This document shows, one piece after another, positions 7,839-16,431 of a stretch of DNA of 64,000 nt (positions are counted from its first letter, which is position 1; each line of letters opens with the position of its first letter). A program made the position numbers and the translations under genes. This DNA comes from Legionella feeleii (GTDB lineage: Bacteria > Pseudomonadota > Gammaproteobacteria > Legionellales > Legionellaceae). The stretch is taken from the NCBI RefSeq assembly GCF_001467625.1, contig NZ_LNYB01000085.1, positions 492,244 through 556,243 on the forward strand, read 5' to 3'. A model generated the notes under the pieces. It ran no database searches and had not been told where the DNA came from. It was given only the letters and a program-made list of their open reading frames with translations.

Positions 7839-10458
7839 GCAATTATTGCGGCGTGCCCAGAAAGAAGAAAAACAAGGGAATCGCGGTAAGCTTAAAATCT
7901 ATTTGGGAGCTGCACCTGGAGTTGGCAAGACTCATCAAATGCTTCAGGATGCTCATGAAAAACGTCGTCAGGATCTCGATGTTATCGTAGGCATTGCAGA
8001 ATCGCATGGACGAAAAGATATAGAACGCCTGTTACATGGCTTTGAAATCTTGCCTAGAAAAGCAGTTCTTTATCGCGGCAAGCGCTGTTTGGAATTTGAC
8101 CTTGATAGCGCATTGCAACGACATCCGGGAATTATTTTAGTCGATGAAATGGCCCATACGAATGCTCCTGGGCTACGTCATGAAAAACGCTGGCAGGATA
8201 TCAAAGAATTGCTTGAGCGTGGCATTGATGTTTATACCACTCTTAATGTGCAGCATATTGAGAGTTTAAAAGACGATGTCACCCAAATCATTCAGGCTCC
8301 GATCAGAGAAACTGTTCCTGACTCCATGATTGAAAGTGCTGATACGATTGAGTTAGTTGATTTGCCTCCTGAAGATTTACTCAAACGCCTGGAAGAAGGA
8401 AAAATTTATATCCCACAGCAAGCCGAGTTTGCCCGCGAACATTTTTTTCGCAAGGGAAATTTAATTGCTTTAAGGGAATTGGCATTACGTACCACGGCAG
8501 AACAGGTAGGTTCGGACGTCTTGTGGTATAGACAAGGCGAAGGTATACAAAAAATATGGCCTGTCAAAGATAAAATACTTGTCTGTGTGGGGCCCAAACC
8601 GGAAACACAAAAATTAATCCGTGCAGCAAAACAACTGGCCAATAGTTTGCAAGCAGAATGGCTAGCTGTTTATATTGATATACCTCATTTGCGATCAACG
8701 GCATATGAACGTCGCCGTGCCATTAAAAATTTACGGTTGGCAGAGTTATTGGGTGCAGAAACACATATCTTAGTGGGCTTTGATATTGTTAAAGAAATCG
8801 TGAGTTTTGCCCGCGAACAAAATGTCACTCTGATTATGATATGGAAGCATATTCTCATTCGCTGGCAGAGTTGGTTCCGCCGCAATTTAGCCGATGAAAT
8901 TGTTCGTCATAGCGGCGAAATCGATGTCTATATTATTACAGGTAAACCCTCTGAGAGTACAGTTAAAAAAAAGCAGATAAGCTCCCCAATACCATGGAAA
9001 ATCTATGGTATTACCTTGGGCATTGTGACTTTAGCAACTTTAGTCAATGCCCTGCTTTATCCCTTTCTTGCAGCAAGCAACCTCGTCATGGTTTATTTAT
9101 TGGGTGTCACAATAGTTGCCCTTTTTGGAAAAATAGGCCCCTCCACTCTGGCATCAGTATTAAGTGTTCTAGCTTACGACTTTTTCTTTATATCTCCTTT
9201 TTTTAGTTTTGCGGTCGCTGATATAGAATATTTTTTTACCCTTGTTGTGATGCTAATAGTTACTCAAATTATTAGTCATCTGACTATCTTCATGCGTCGC
9301 CAAGCTGAGTCGGCACGTCTTACACAGCGACGAACAAGCGCCCTCTATACTTTTAGTCGACAACTTACGAGAACACGTGGAGTTGATAAACTACTTCAAT
9401 TAGGAACGCAACATATTGCGAATGCTTTTAATGGCAAAGTCATGGTATTACTTCCGAGGAAGAAAAATCTTGCAGTGCGCTCTGGCTATCCTTCACAACA
9501 AAAACTGGATAGTAAAGAGCAAGGCATTGCAGAATGGGTTTATGAGATGGGGCAACCTGCTGGTTTGGGTACCGAGACCTTATCATTTTCCAACGCACTT
9601 TATCTGCCTCTATTGGGTTCATCTGGCTCTATCGGTGTTTTAAGAATCCAGGCACTGAATCAAGAATTGCTCGCACCGGAACAAAGAGGCCTTTTAGAAT
9701 CTTATATTAATCAAATGGCTTTGGCTCTAGAAGTTGATTATTTGCATGAAAAAGCAAGAAAGAGGGAATTGGAAGTTGAACGAGATGACGCTAGAACCTC
9801 CCTGCTAAAGTCTATTTTTCATGATTTATGCTTTCCTTTAAAAATAGTGATTAGTACAGTTAATCGTCTAAAAAAAATAGAAGGGAAAAAAGTGAGGGAG
9901 ATAGAAGAAAATATCGATCATGAAATCGATAAGCTCAATAGATTGAATAATAATCTTTTTCAAATTATCCAATTAGAAACTCAGGAGATTGAACTGAAAA
10001 AAAATCTCTCTTCTCTAAAAAAAATTATCGACTCCGTCATAAAGCACTCTAAAAAATCTATTCACAAACGGCGTATTCATATCGATATTCCAGAAACGCT
10101 TCCTCTCGTTATGATAGATAGTAAACTGATTCAAGAAGTCCTGCTCCATTTATTAGATAATGCTATCAAATATTCTCCACCAGAATCTCCGATCCATATT
10201 TTACTCGAAGCAACACAAGAAAAGATTGTTGTCAGTATCGAGGATTTTGGTTCAGGAATTATCCCTCAGGAAAAGAATAAGGTATTTAAAAAATTTTATC
10301 GTGGAAAACAAGTCATATCTGAGCATGGATTGGGACTAGGTCTGACAATTTGCCAAAAAATAATTACAGCACATGGAGGTCATATTTGGGTAGAGAACAT
10401 TGAAAATAAGGGGGCTTCTTTTCGCTTTTCACTTCCGCTAAGACCTGAGGCAATATGA
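7813..10458 (+). CDS. kdpD: Sensor histidine kinase KdpD
   Basis: KdpD senses K+ limitation and phosphorylates KdpE to induce kdp. 881 residues (E. coli 894). Visible in order: KdpD domain with Walker A GAAPGVGKT (32-40) and DEMAHTNAPG (111-120); Usp-like domain; four-helix DUF4118 membrane region about residues 395-500; GAF-like region; His kinase with H670 in FHDLCFPL; N box LLDNAIKYSPP; G boxes DFGSGI and GLGLGL. The H box differs from the usual HDLRTPL at two positions. ATG at 7813 is preferred over the adjacent GTG because AAGGAC lies upstream. No kdpE follows, so its partner must be elsewhere or lost. Confidence 0.95.
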   Translation: MVDSRPNPEQLLRRAQKEEKQGNRGKLKIYLGAAPGVGKTHQMLQDAHEKRRQDLDVIVGIAESHGRKDIERLLHGFEILPRKAVLYRGKRCLEFDLDSALQRHPGIILVDEMAHTNAPGLRHEKRWQDIKELLERGIDVYTTLNVQHIESLKDDVTQIIQAPIRETVPDSMIESADTIELVDLPPEDLLKRLEEGKIYIPQQAEFAREHFFRKGNLIALRELALRTTAEQVGSDVLWYRQGEGIQKIWPVKDKILVCVGPKPETQKLIRAAKQLANSLQAEWLAVYIDIPHLRSTAYERRRAIKNLRLAELLGAETHILVGFDIVKEIVSFAREQNVTLIMIWKHILIRWQSWFRRNLADEIVRHSGEIDVYIITGKPSESTVKKKQISSPIPWKIYGITLGIVTLATLVNALLYPFLAASNLVMVYLLGVTIVALFGKIGPSTLASVLSVLAYDFFFISPFFSFAVADIEYFFTLVVMLIVTQIISHLTIFMRRQAESARLTQRRTSALYTFSRQLTRTRGVDKLLQLGTQHIANAFNGKVMVLLPRKKNLAVRSGYPSQQKLDSKEQGIAEWVYEMGQPAGLGTETLSFSNALYLPLLGSSGSIGVLRIQALNQELLAPEQRGLLESYINQMALALEVDYLHEKARKRELEVERDDARTSLLKSIFHDLCFPLKIVISTVNRLKKIEGKKVREIEENIDHEIDKLNRLNNNLFQIIQLETQEIELKKNLSSLKKIIDSVIKHSKKSIHKRRIHIDIPETLPLVMIDSKLIQEVLLHLLDNAIKYSPPESPIHILLEATQEKIVVSIEDFGSGIIPQEKNKVFKKFYRGKQVISEHGLGLGLTICQKIITAHGGHIWVENIENKGASFRFSLPLRPEAI

Positions 10459-10464
10459 TAAAAT

Positions 10465-11610
10465 ATGAACATCATTTTGCTTTTAATAATAAATTTATCT
10501 TTGATATCAATTGCCACTGCAAACCAACTGCATGATTCTCAATCGCCACCCCAAAGCACAGCTGATACTTTAACAAATAATTGGAAAGTTTTTGGATACA
10601 TTGACGGCTCTTACAATTATTTATTGCGAAGTAATCAATTTATCAGTGGAACTTATGATCGGGTATTTGATATTAAGAAAAATGGACTCACACTCCAGCA
10701 AACTGGTATGACTCTGGCTTATCAACCACAAGAAGGCTTTGGCGGCTTACTAACACCAGTAGTTGGCCGTGATGCTCAGATTTTTGCACCTTATGGCTGG
10801 CTTAGGAGTGATCCTTCCCAGGAAATGGGTTTCGCAATTCCTCAAGGTTATCTGCAATATAATGCTACTTCCTTAACATTGATGGCTGGAGCTTTTATTG
10901 AATTGGCAGGTGCTGAGAATCTCTTTTCTTACAATGATAGCAATTTTTCGCGCTCTATTCTTTGGGGATATGCTGAACCTTTTACAGTGACAGGATTACG
11001 GGTTTCATATATTCCCAATAACAAGCTCACTTTGATAGGAGGACTAAATAATGGCTGGGATAATATACGAGATACCAGTCGCGGTAAAACCATCGAACTT
11101 GGTGCTTCCTATGTTTTTAACCCCATGTTTTCTTTAGCCACTTATCTTTATTCAGGCCAACAGCGTGTCACTGAGCATACGTCATACGGCCCCACAGGAC
11201 AACGAACTCTAATTGATCTTGTTGCCACACTAAATATTACTGACAAAATAAGCTTCGTAGTGAATTATGATGGTGCTCAACAAACTAGAGCCACTCTTCC
11301 AAACAGTACTATAGCAAAAGCAATTTGGCAGGGTGTTGCTGGCTATTTTAATTATAAATTTAACGAAAAGTGGCGCACTTCTTTACGCGGAGAAATTTTC
11401 TCTGATAAAAATGGTTATCGCACAGGTGTTGCCCAGACTTGGAAAGAAGTTACGCTAACTGTTGGCTACGAATTGTTGAAGAATTTTGAATTACGTGCCG
11501 AAACAAGACATGATATTTCTAATGTAAATGCTTTCCTCAGGGCTAACAATAGAGGCACTAGTAATAACCAACAATCGTATGCGATAGAAATTGTGGGCAA
11601 ATTTTTATAA
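10465..11610 (+). CDS. Outer-membrane beta-barrel porin (BBP2/OmpL-like)
   Basis: 381 residues. Residues 1-19 (MNIILLLIINLSLISIATA) are a signal peptide. The rest alternates polar and hydrophobic residues with aromatic girdles, as in an outer-membrane barrel, and ends in F-L. The segments GYIDGSYNYLLRSNQF, GFGGLLTPVVGRDAQ and IPQGYLQYNA fit the BBP2 (OmpL-like) putative porin family. It follows kdpD after six bases, in the slot where kdpE usually lies, so it is probably in the kdp transcript. It could admit K+ or other cations to the periplasm under Kdp-inducing conditions; this is inference. Confidence 0.75.
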   Translation: MNIILLLIINLSLISIATANQLHDSQSPPQSTADTLTNNWKVFGYIDGSYNYLLRSNQFISGTYDRVFDIKKNGLTLQQTGMTLAYQPQEGFGGLLTPVVGRDAQIFAPYGWLRSDPSQEMGFAIPQGYLQYNATSLTLMAGAFIELAGAENLFSYNDSNFSRSILWGYAEPFTVTGLRVSYIPNNKLTLIGGLNNGWDNIRDTSRGKTIELGASYVFNPMFSLATYLYSGQQRVTEHTSYGPTGQRTLIDLVATLNITDKISFVVNYDGAQQTRATLPNSTIAKAIWQGVAGYFNYKFNEKWRTSLRGEIFSDKNGYRTGVAQTWKEVTLTVGYELLKNFELRAETRHDISNVNAFLRANNRGTSNNQQSYAIEIVGKFL

Positions 11611-11655
11611 GGTATGTTTCGAATTGCCGGTTTAATCCATAAGCAAAATAAAAAA

Positions 11656-12138
11656 ATGAAAATCAAAATCAGGAAAGCCAAACTCAGTGATGTAAAAACT
11701 ATTCTTCTACTCGTTTTAAAACTGGCTGAGTACGAAAAAAAGACAGTAGGTGATGTTAAATTAACTACGGACAAAATTATTAAACACGCTTTCTGTAGTA
11801 AACTCTATTTTAATCTTCTCGTCGCCGAAACTGAAAATGAATTGGTCGGTTATGCCCTTTATTTTTTCACCTATGCAGCATCACTCGGAGCGCCCATTCT
11901 GTATTTGGAAGATTTATTTGTGTTAGAAAATTATCAACGTCAGGGGATAGGAACAAAATTTTTAACCCAACTTGCCAAAATTGCTGCCAATCACCATTGC
12001 TGCCGTATGGAATGGCACACATTTTCATGGAACCGTTCTGCCATTGATTTCTATCAATCGATGAGCGCTGTTTTAAGGCCTGACCTTATTCAGGTTCGAT
12101 TGCAATATGACGCATTGCAACAATTGGCTATTACGTAG
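11656..12138 (+). CDS. GNAT-family N-acetyltransferase (SSAT-like)
   Basis: About 160 residues from ATG 11656 (IKIRKAKLSDVKTILLLV), where homology to the family begins; an ATG at 11614 would add 14 residues. The acetyl-CoA pocket motif is QRQGIG, preceded by the conserved strand YLEDLFV and followed by RMEWHTFSWNRSAIDFY. That combination is typical of diamine/spermidine-type N1-acetyltransferases (SSAT family), which use acetyl-CoA to modify polyamines or thialysine. The substrate cannot be fixed from sequence. The gene begins just after the porin, but no coupling is evident. Confidence 0.75.
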   Translation: MKIKIRKAKLSDVKTILLLVLKLAEYEKKTVGDVKLTTDKIIKHAFCSKLYFNLLVAETENELVGYALYFFTYAASLGAPILYLEDLFVLENYQRQGIGTKFLTQLAKIAANHHCCRMEWHTFSWNRSAIDFYQSMSAVLRPDLIQVRLQYDALQQLAIT

Positions 12139-12222
12139 CCTCGGTTGAAATAGTGCGGGATCCCAAGCCTGGATGAAAAGCGAAGGCTCTAATCAGGGAT
12201 TTCAATTAGCATATACCTTATT

Positions 12223-12250
12223 CCGGGTTTCGGCTATGCCTGCACCCCGG
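12223..12250. repeat. Short GC-rich inverted repeat, possible interspersed repeat
   Basis: CCGGG and CCCGG flank a 18-base centre in an otherwise AT-rich gap between two genes. The base composition contrasts with its surroundings and looks like a piece of an intergenic repeat, but I see no second copy in the window. It could also act as a weak terminator for the GNAT gene. Confidence 0.3.
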
Positions 12251-12326
12251 TAATCACATAGTTTGTTTTTCCTTATTTATATTGTATGCTATTGGAGCTC
12301 AAGGACACTAAACATAAGGGACTCAT

Positions 12327-12911
12327 ATGAAAATCAAATTGATTGTATCAGCAATGTCTTTAGGTGCCGTTCTGTTGGCGTCTGGATGTCAACAATGGAA
12401 TGCCACTTCTCCTTTTAATGGTTATACTCAAACTGCGCCTGCTACTCCTGCACAAATGAAAGTTGATGCCAAGATTCTTGGTAGTTTGGTTGTCCTTAAT
12501 CAAAATGAAATGGCCGCTGCCACATTGGCACAAAGAAAAGCGTCTAGTCCATCTGTGAAAAATTACGCAGCCTGGATGTACAAAGCCCATAATCAAAACT
12601 TGCAAGAAACTCAAAGCCTGAGCCAGAGAACAGGTATTGCGCCAGAAAAAGGTGCTACTGCTCTCACACTCCAAAGACAAGGCCGCCAAGAGATGGCTAC
12701 CTTAAACCGCTTCAATGGCAAAGCGTTTGATAGAGTCTATATCAACGCGATGGTAAAAGATCATGCTGCAGCCTTACACATGATCGATCACAAGTTGAAA
12801 ACCGAAGCTACAAACCCACAATTAAGAAGACAATTAGAAGCTACTCGCGCACATGTTGCTGAACATCTGCAACAAGCCAGAGCGGTTCAAAGAGAAATCG
12901 CACACGGTTAA
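12327..12911 (+). CDS. DUF4142-family lipoprotein
   Basis: 194 residues. The N-terminus is a lipoprotein signal with lipobox LASGC (Cys21), so it should be anchored to a membrane in the envelope. The mature part is an all-alpha DUF4142 domain: DAKILGSLVVLNQNEMAAATLAQ, then SVKNYAAWM, and a second half with the MVKDHAAALHMID pattern that is conserved in this family (ferritin-like four-helix bundle). The biochemical role of DUF4142 is unknown; members are often stress-related. AAGGGA precedes the ATG. A strong terminator follows 20 bases after the stop, so it is a single-gene unit. Confidence 0.85.
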   Translation: MKIKLIVSAMSLGAVLLASGCQQWNATSPFNGYTQTAPATPAQMKVDAKILGSLVVLNQNEMAAATLAQRKASSPSVKNYAAWMYKAHNQNLQETQSLSQRTGIAPEKGATALTLQRQGRQEMATLNRFNGKAFDRVYINAMVKDHAAALHMIDHKLKTEATNPQLRRQLEATRAHVAEHLQQARAVQREIAHG

Positions 12912-12930
12912 TAGTTCTCTTTAAAATGAT

Positions 12931-12960
12931 AAAAAAGGGAAAAGTACTTTTCCCTTTTTT
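12931..12960 (+). terminator. Rho-independent terminator of the DUF4142 gene
   Basis: A 30-base perfect palindrome: six A, GGGAAAAGT, then ACTTTTCCC and six T. It lies 20 bases after the stop codon at 12911. Stem plus U-run make a strong intrinsic terminator that may work in both directions. Confidence 0.9.
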
Positions 12961-13514
12961 GTTTCAGCACCAAATACTATACTGCCTAATTTATTCGTTC
13001 GGCTTTTCCTCTTTTTCAACAACTCGTGGTTGAAGGACTTGCTCTTGAATTTTATGAGATTCATCACTCAAATGTTGCTTTTAAAACCGTTGCATTGGGA
13101 ATTTATATTTGACGACCATTCGGGTTCATCAAAGTGGCGGCACGAATTGTGAATTTCTTGCACATACAGTTACACTAGCAACCTCAATCAAGTCATCATT
13201 ATGGAAAGGGTTTTGTATACATAAAAAATACTGGCTAGCAGGTTTTCAGTAACATCCAGGAGCAATACCCCACACAATACCAAATATACCGATACCACCA
13301 ATAATAGTTAAAACAATCGTTGTTAATCCTAAATTTGTAAAATAAAGTCATCAGAATGCCGAGGAATTAAGTCAATTTCTTAAGCTGTATCTTAGTGATT
13401 ATAAGATATTCCAATCACTTCTATTTTGTTGAGCATCTTCCTCTTAACAATCACGGCAAAATCATCGCATAGAATTACCAGGCTCATCCCTATTTATCGT
13501 CATCAGGTAACCAA
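12961..13514 (-). other. Gene-poor stretch with minus-strand coding relics
   Basis: No intact gene. On the minus strand, 12991-13080 encodes a charged tail ending ...VVEKEEKPNE. Upstream, 13246-13347 encodes a hydrophobic helix with a Gly-zipper look (IIGGIGIFGIVWG) ending in a stop. Neither has a start codon, and in-frame stops break the sequence between them. I read this as decayed coding DNA of one or two genes of unknown family. Confidence 0.35.
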
Positions 13515-14540
13515 TTAAGCAATTTGCTGTTTCGTCGCTTGCGCCAAAACATAAAACTGGGACAAAGAACAAACTGTTCCTCCACAAGCAGGAATCGTTA
13601 CCAGCTTATCATTATAACTTACTCTAATATAATAATTTTTATTGTTCTTAAACAAAGCAAAATCAACATGAGAGGCATAGGGCGGTATACTTTCCAAGGG
13701 AGCCCCTAACGTAGCCATGACACTCATAATAGAGCTGTCGTGCGCAGAGAGTAATACATATTTTAAAGATGATCTTTTCTCCACAGCATTAACAAAATAA
13801 TTGTTTGTCTCATTAAGAAACGAATGCCCCATAGGATAGCTAACCTGCCTCAACTTAAAATAGTTAACTACTGCCCATTTACCTAATTGAATAATTTCAT
13901 TGGCATCATCATTACTAATGCCCTTTGGCATGGGTACATGATGAATTCGACGAATGTATAAATTATCAGCCAAGGGAACAATTTGCTGATAATTTTTCAA
14001 GGATAAACCAGTGATACTCCTCCACCTTCTTAACTTTTCTTGCCTATAGCTGGTTTGCTCTTGCCAGGCTTTGCGGCTAATGAAATAAAGTTTGATTAAT
14101 GAAAAGATATTTTTACCCGGTGTAACGATTAACAAATTATCCTGACTTTTACTGATTGCATGCACAGGAATACTACCCCGTCTCATTTTTGAGGGGTAAA
14201 GACCCAATAAAAAAGCATTGGCGCTCGCAATGGTGCGTTTGGTATCCGTTGAACGTACGTAAACTAGCCTTGGGTTATAATTAGCCGGTAACAAGTGATA
14301 TTGCTTCACATATTTTTTGCGTGCAGCCCTGCCTGACTCTAATTCCTGATACCATCCCCTTTGCGTCAATTCACCAACCCCCCTCTTCCAGTCATGTGGC
14401 GCGTTAGGAATTTCCTCTAAAGGAGTTCTATCACCATGTCGAATAAGCTCAAGGGCAAATATAAGCTTTTCCTGAGCAAAAGCATTTGAAACAGCGACAG
14501 CCAAGAAGATAAAAAAACAGTTTTTTATAAGCACTTTCAT
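13515..14540 (-). CDS. Secreted histidine acid phosphatase
   Basis: 341 residues from ATG 14540. Residues 1-22 are a signal peptide (cut near FA-Q). RHGDRTP at 34-40 is the catalytic motif of the histidine acid phosphatase family, with His35 as the phosphohistidine nucleophile. The acid partner is in LLSAHDSS near the C-terminus. The enzyme hydrolyses phosphomonoesters in the periplasm or outside the cell. L. pneumophila secretes a related tartrate-sensitive major acid phosphatase (Map). The frame is open to a TTG at 14579, but only the ATG gives a clean signal peptide. Single gene; no operon partner. Confidence 0.88.
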   Translation of the reverse strand: MKVLIKNCFFIFLAVAVSNAFAQEKLIFALELIRHGDRTPLEEIPNAPHDWKRGVGELTQRGWYQELESGRAARKKYVKQYHLLPANYNPRLVYVRSTDTKRTIASANAFLLGLYPSKMRRGSIPVHAISKSQDNLLIVTPGKNIFSLIKLYFISRKAWQEQTSYRQEKLRRWRSITGLSLKNYQQIVPLADNLYIRRIHHVPMPKGISNDDANEIIQLGKWAVVNYFKLRQVSYPMGHSFLNETNNYFVNAVEKRSSLKYVLLSAHDSSIMSVMATLGAPLESIPPYASHVDFALFKNNKNYYIRVSYNDKLVTIPACGGTVCSLSQFYVLAQATKQQIA

Positions 14541-14795
14541 TTTGATATTATGCCGGATTTTTGTTAGCGTATTATTCAACTTATTTATTATATATTAGTG
14601 AATGCGTTATCAAGCTGTTCTACCACTTTAGTAAGAATCAGTATGAAAATTAAAAACTAATGAATTGTTTTTGCAGCTGCAGTAAAACCATGACCAATAT
14701 CTAGAGAGCAAAAAATACTAATAAATTAACCGATACTTTTTACCTCGTATCGTTAGAATTTTTTAATTCCCCACAGTGATCACTGTATTTGCAAA

Positions 14796-14824
14796 TTGAT
14801 CAGCAAACTCTTTAACCTTATCAT
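14796..14824 (+). promoter_or_regulatory. Probable sigma-70 promoter for the 14876 gene
   Basis: TTGATC and TATCAT are separated by exactly 17 bases, about 50 bases before the start codon of the next gene. The rest of 14541-14795 shows only a weak 6-bp hairpin at 14734-14755 and no gene. Confidence 0.5.
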
Positions 14825-14875
14825 GTATTCAGAAAAAATGAAATTATAAAACTACAGGGGGGTAATGACGATAAG

Positions 14876-15943
14876 ATGCGTCCGATATTTACTAAATTTG
14901 AAGCAAAACTCATCCGTATTGAGGCGTCCTTGCAGGAGTGCCAAGATGCATTAGACTTGGAGTTTTTTAAAAATCAACTGCTTAATCCAACAATCCATAA
15001 TTACAATGAGCAATTGCGTCTTTCAAACAAAACGGTTGAAGAACAGGAAGCATACAATCGAATCACTACAAGACTTAATTTGCTTAAAGCAAATTACCTG
15101 GAAAAGAAAAAATTACTAACTGAAAAAGAGAATAGTACCTATCTAATAGGCAAAAATTTTATTCTTGGTCCCCATGGTTTGGTAGATGAATTGCCTAAAG
15201 CAAAGATTGACCGAAATCCCCCCTTGCCTCAAAAAGCAATTAAAGCTATAGAAGAAAAGGATAGAGTTAGTTTATTACAGTTTTTGTATGAGTTTTGCGA
15301 AGAAAAATTTGCAATGAAAGAAGCTCCGGGATTTGTTTCTTTAAAAATGATTGATGCATTGTGGGATATGGGTACGAGGGGGCAGGAACTTGCTGATTTA
15401 TTAAAAAAGGCCTTGCCAGATTATAATAAACCGGGCAATCAATTATCTGAGGCACGGTATATTGCCCTTAAAAACACGACAGCTTTAATTTACCAAAAAT
15501 TTTGGCACAGCGGTGATTCATCAATAGAGCGTTATGCCTTAGATGGATTTGATCGACAATATCTTAGTGGATTTAATGAGAAAAATTTTTCATTCACCAG
15601 GCCGAACCCTCTGTTATCAAGAAAAAGTATTCCTTCAAAAATCACTGAAAATGAGTCACTACTTTTTAATAGACGAGGTCACCTGCGTAAAATAATCAGT
15701 GATGCTATTTTAGATCCAAAAGCAGAAGCCTCCAGAATGACCCCGACAGTTTATGTGACCAACAAGGAGGTTTGGGCCGATGAATCAAGCCAATCTCAAG
15801 AAATGCGGTGCTTTGGTACTCAGGGACAATTCTGGAAACGGTGGCAAAAATGCAAAGAGGAGGATGAAGTAGTTGCTGAAACAGAAAATGGTGATATCCC
15901 AACAGCCAGGATGCTCACCGAGCGCCACGGCCCTGGATGGTAA
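14876..15943 (+). CDS. Hypothetical protein, candidate Dot/Icm effector
   Basis: 355 residues, with GGGGGG about 11 bases before the ATG. Residues 5-90 are helical and charged (coiled-coil-like), followed by a mixed domain at about 120-245 with many aromatics (LLQFLYEFCEEKF, IYQKFWHSGDSS). The last third is basic and polar, ending in MLTERHGPGW. No signal peptide or membrane helix, no recognised family. Its lack of known relatives, its place beside a large protease/kinase effector block and its eukaryote-like low-complexity tail make it a candidate type IV substrate; this is inference. Confidence 0.55.
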   Translation: MRPIFTKFEAKLIRIEASLQECQDALDLEFFKNQLLNPTIHNYNEQLRLSNKTVEEQEAYNRITTRLNLLKANYLEKKKLLTEKENSTYLIGKNFILGPHGLVDELPKAKIDRNPPLPQKAIKAIEEKDRVSLLQFLYEFCEEKFAMKEAPGFVSLKMIDALWDMGTRGQELADLLKKALPDYNKPGNQLSEARYIALKNTTALIYQKFWHSGDSSIERYALDGFDRQYLSGFNEKNFSFTRPNPLLSRKSIPSKITENESLLFNRRGHLRKIISDAILDPKAEASRMTPTVYVTNKEVWADESSQSQEMRCFGTQGQFWKRWQKCKEEDEVVAETENGDIPTARMLTERHGPGW

Positions 15944-16025
15944 AAATTGTCTCAGCTATAGAGAAGAGCATGCCCAGATCTCATAATTCATGACATCAGC
16001 GCATTGAAATGAAGATGACATCACT

Positions 16026-16066
16026 AGGTTTCTCCCCCGTTTGCTTGCAAACGGGGCTATAAACCT
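16026..16066. terminator. Long hairpin between convergent genes, possible bidirectional terminator
   Basis: CCCCGTTTGC and GCAAACGGGG pair perfectly around TT at 16035-16056. Outside a small internal loop AGGTTT and AAACCT extend the stem by six more pairs. It lies between two convergent genes. No clear U-run follows on either side, so strength is uncertain, but the position favours termination. Confidence 0.55.
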
Positions 16067-16073
16067 GTGCATA

Positions 16074-16409
16074 TTATGAGTACTCACTCTCATTTCTGTT
16101 TACTTTATTTCCATGTTGCAGCCAAGCAGTAATGCCACCATCAAGATTATAAATATCAAGTTCAGGGTTTTCATCCAAGAGTTTTTCACAAGCCTGGGCT
16201 CCACGTTTGCCCAGAGCACAATGAACTACGAGGCGCTTACTCTCCAGCTCAGGCAATGTTCGGTATGAAATTTTTGCCAAAGGTAGGGAAATAGCACCTG
16301 GAATATTTTCCTTTTGATGCTCCTCTGGTTCACGCACATCAATCAATATTGCTTCCCCTCTATCTAGCCAGTCTTTTAGAGTTGCTGGATCTACAGTTTG
16401 TATGGGCAT
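16074..16409 (-). CDS. Rhodanese-like sulfurtransferase
   Basis: 111 residues, a single rhodanese domain. The N-terminal CH2A-type motif is LIDVREPEEHQKENIPGAISLPL. The active-site loop is CALGKRG (Cys64), matching the C-x2-G-x-R pattern of single-domain rhodaneses such as GlpE and YgaP. These transfer a sulfane sulfur from thiosulfate or persulfides to cyanide or thiols. An AGGAGGT lies five bases before the ATG, an unusually strong site for this window. It lies 22 bases from the end of the large protease gene on the same strand and could be read with it. Cytoplasmic; the physiological donor and acceptor cannot be told. Confidence 0.88.
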   Translation of the reverse strand: MPIQTVDPATLKDWLDRGEAILIDVREPEEHQKENIPGAISLPLAKISYRTLPELESKRLVVHCALGKRGAQACEKLLDENPELDIYNLDGGITAWLQHGNKVNRNESEYS

Positions 16410-16431
16410 AGTGACCTCCTATCAGTTATTC

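Noticed and set aside
12931-12960. Palindrome as a transcription factor operator
   Set aside because: A-run, GC-containing stem and T-run 20 bases after a stop codon make a terminator.
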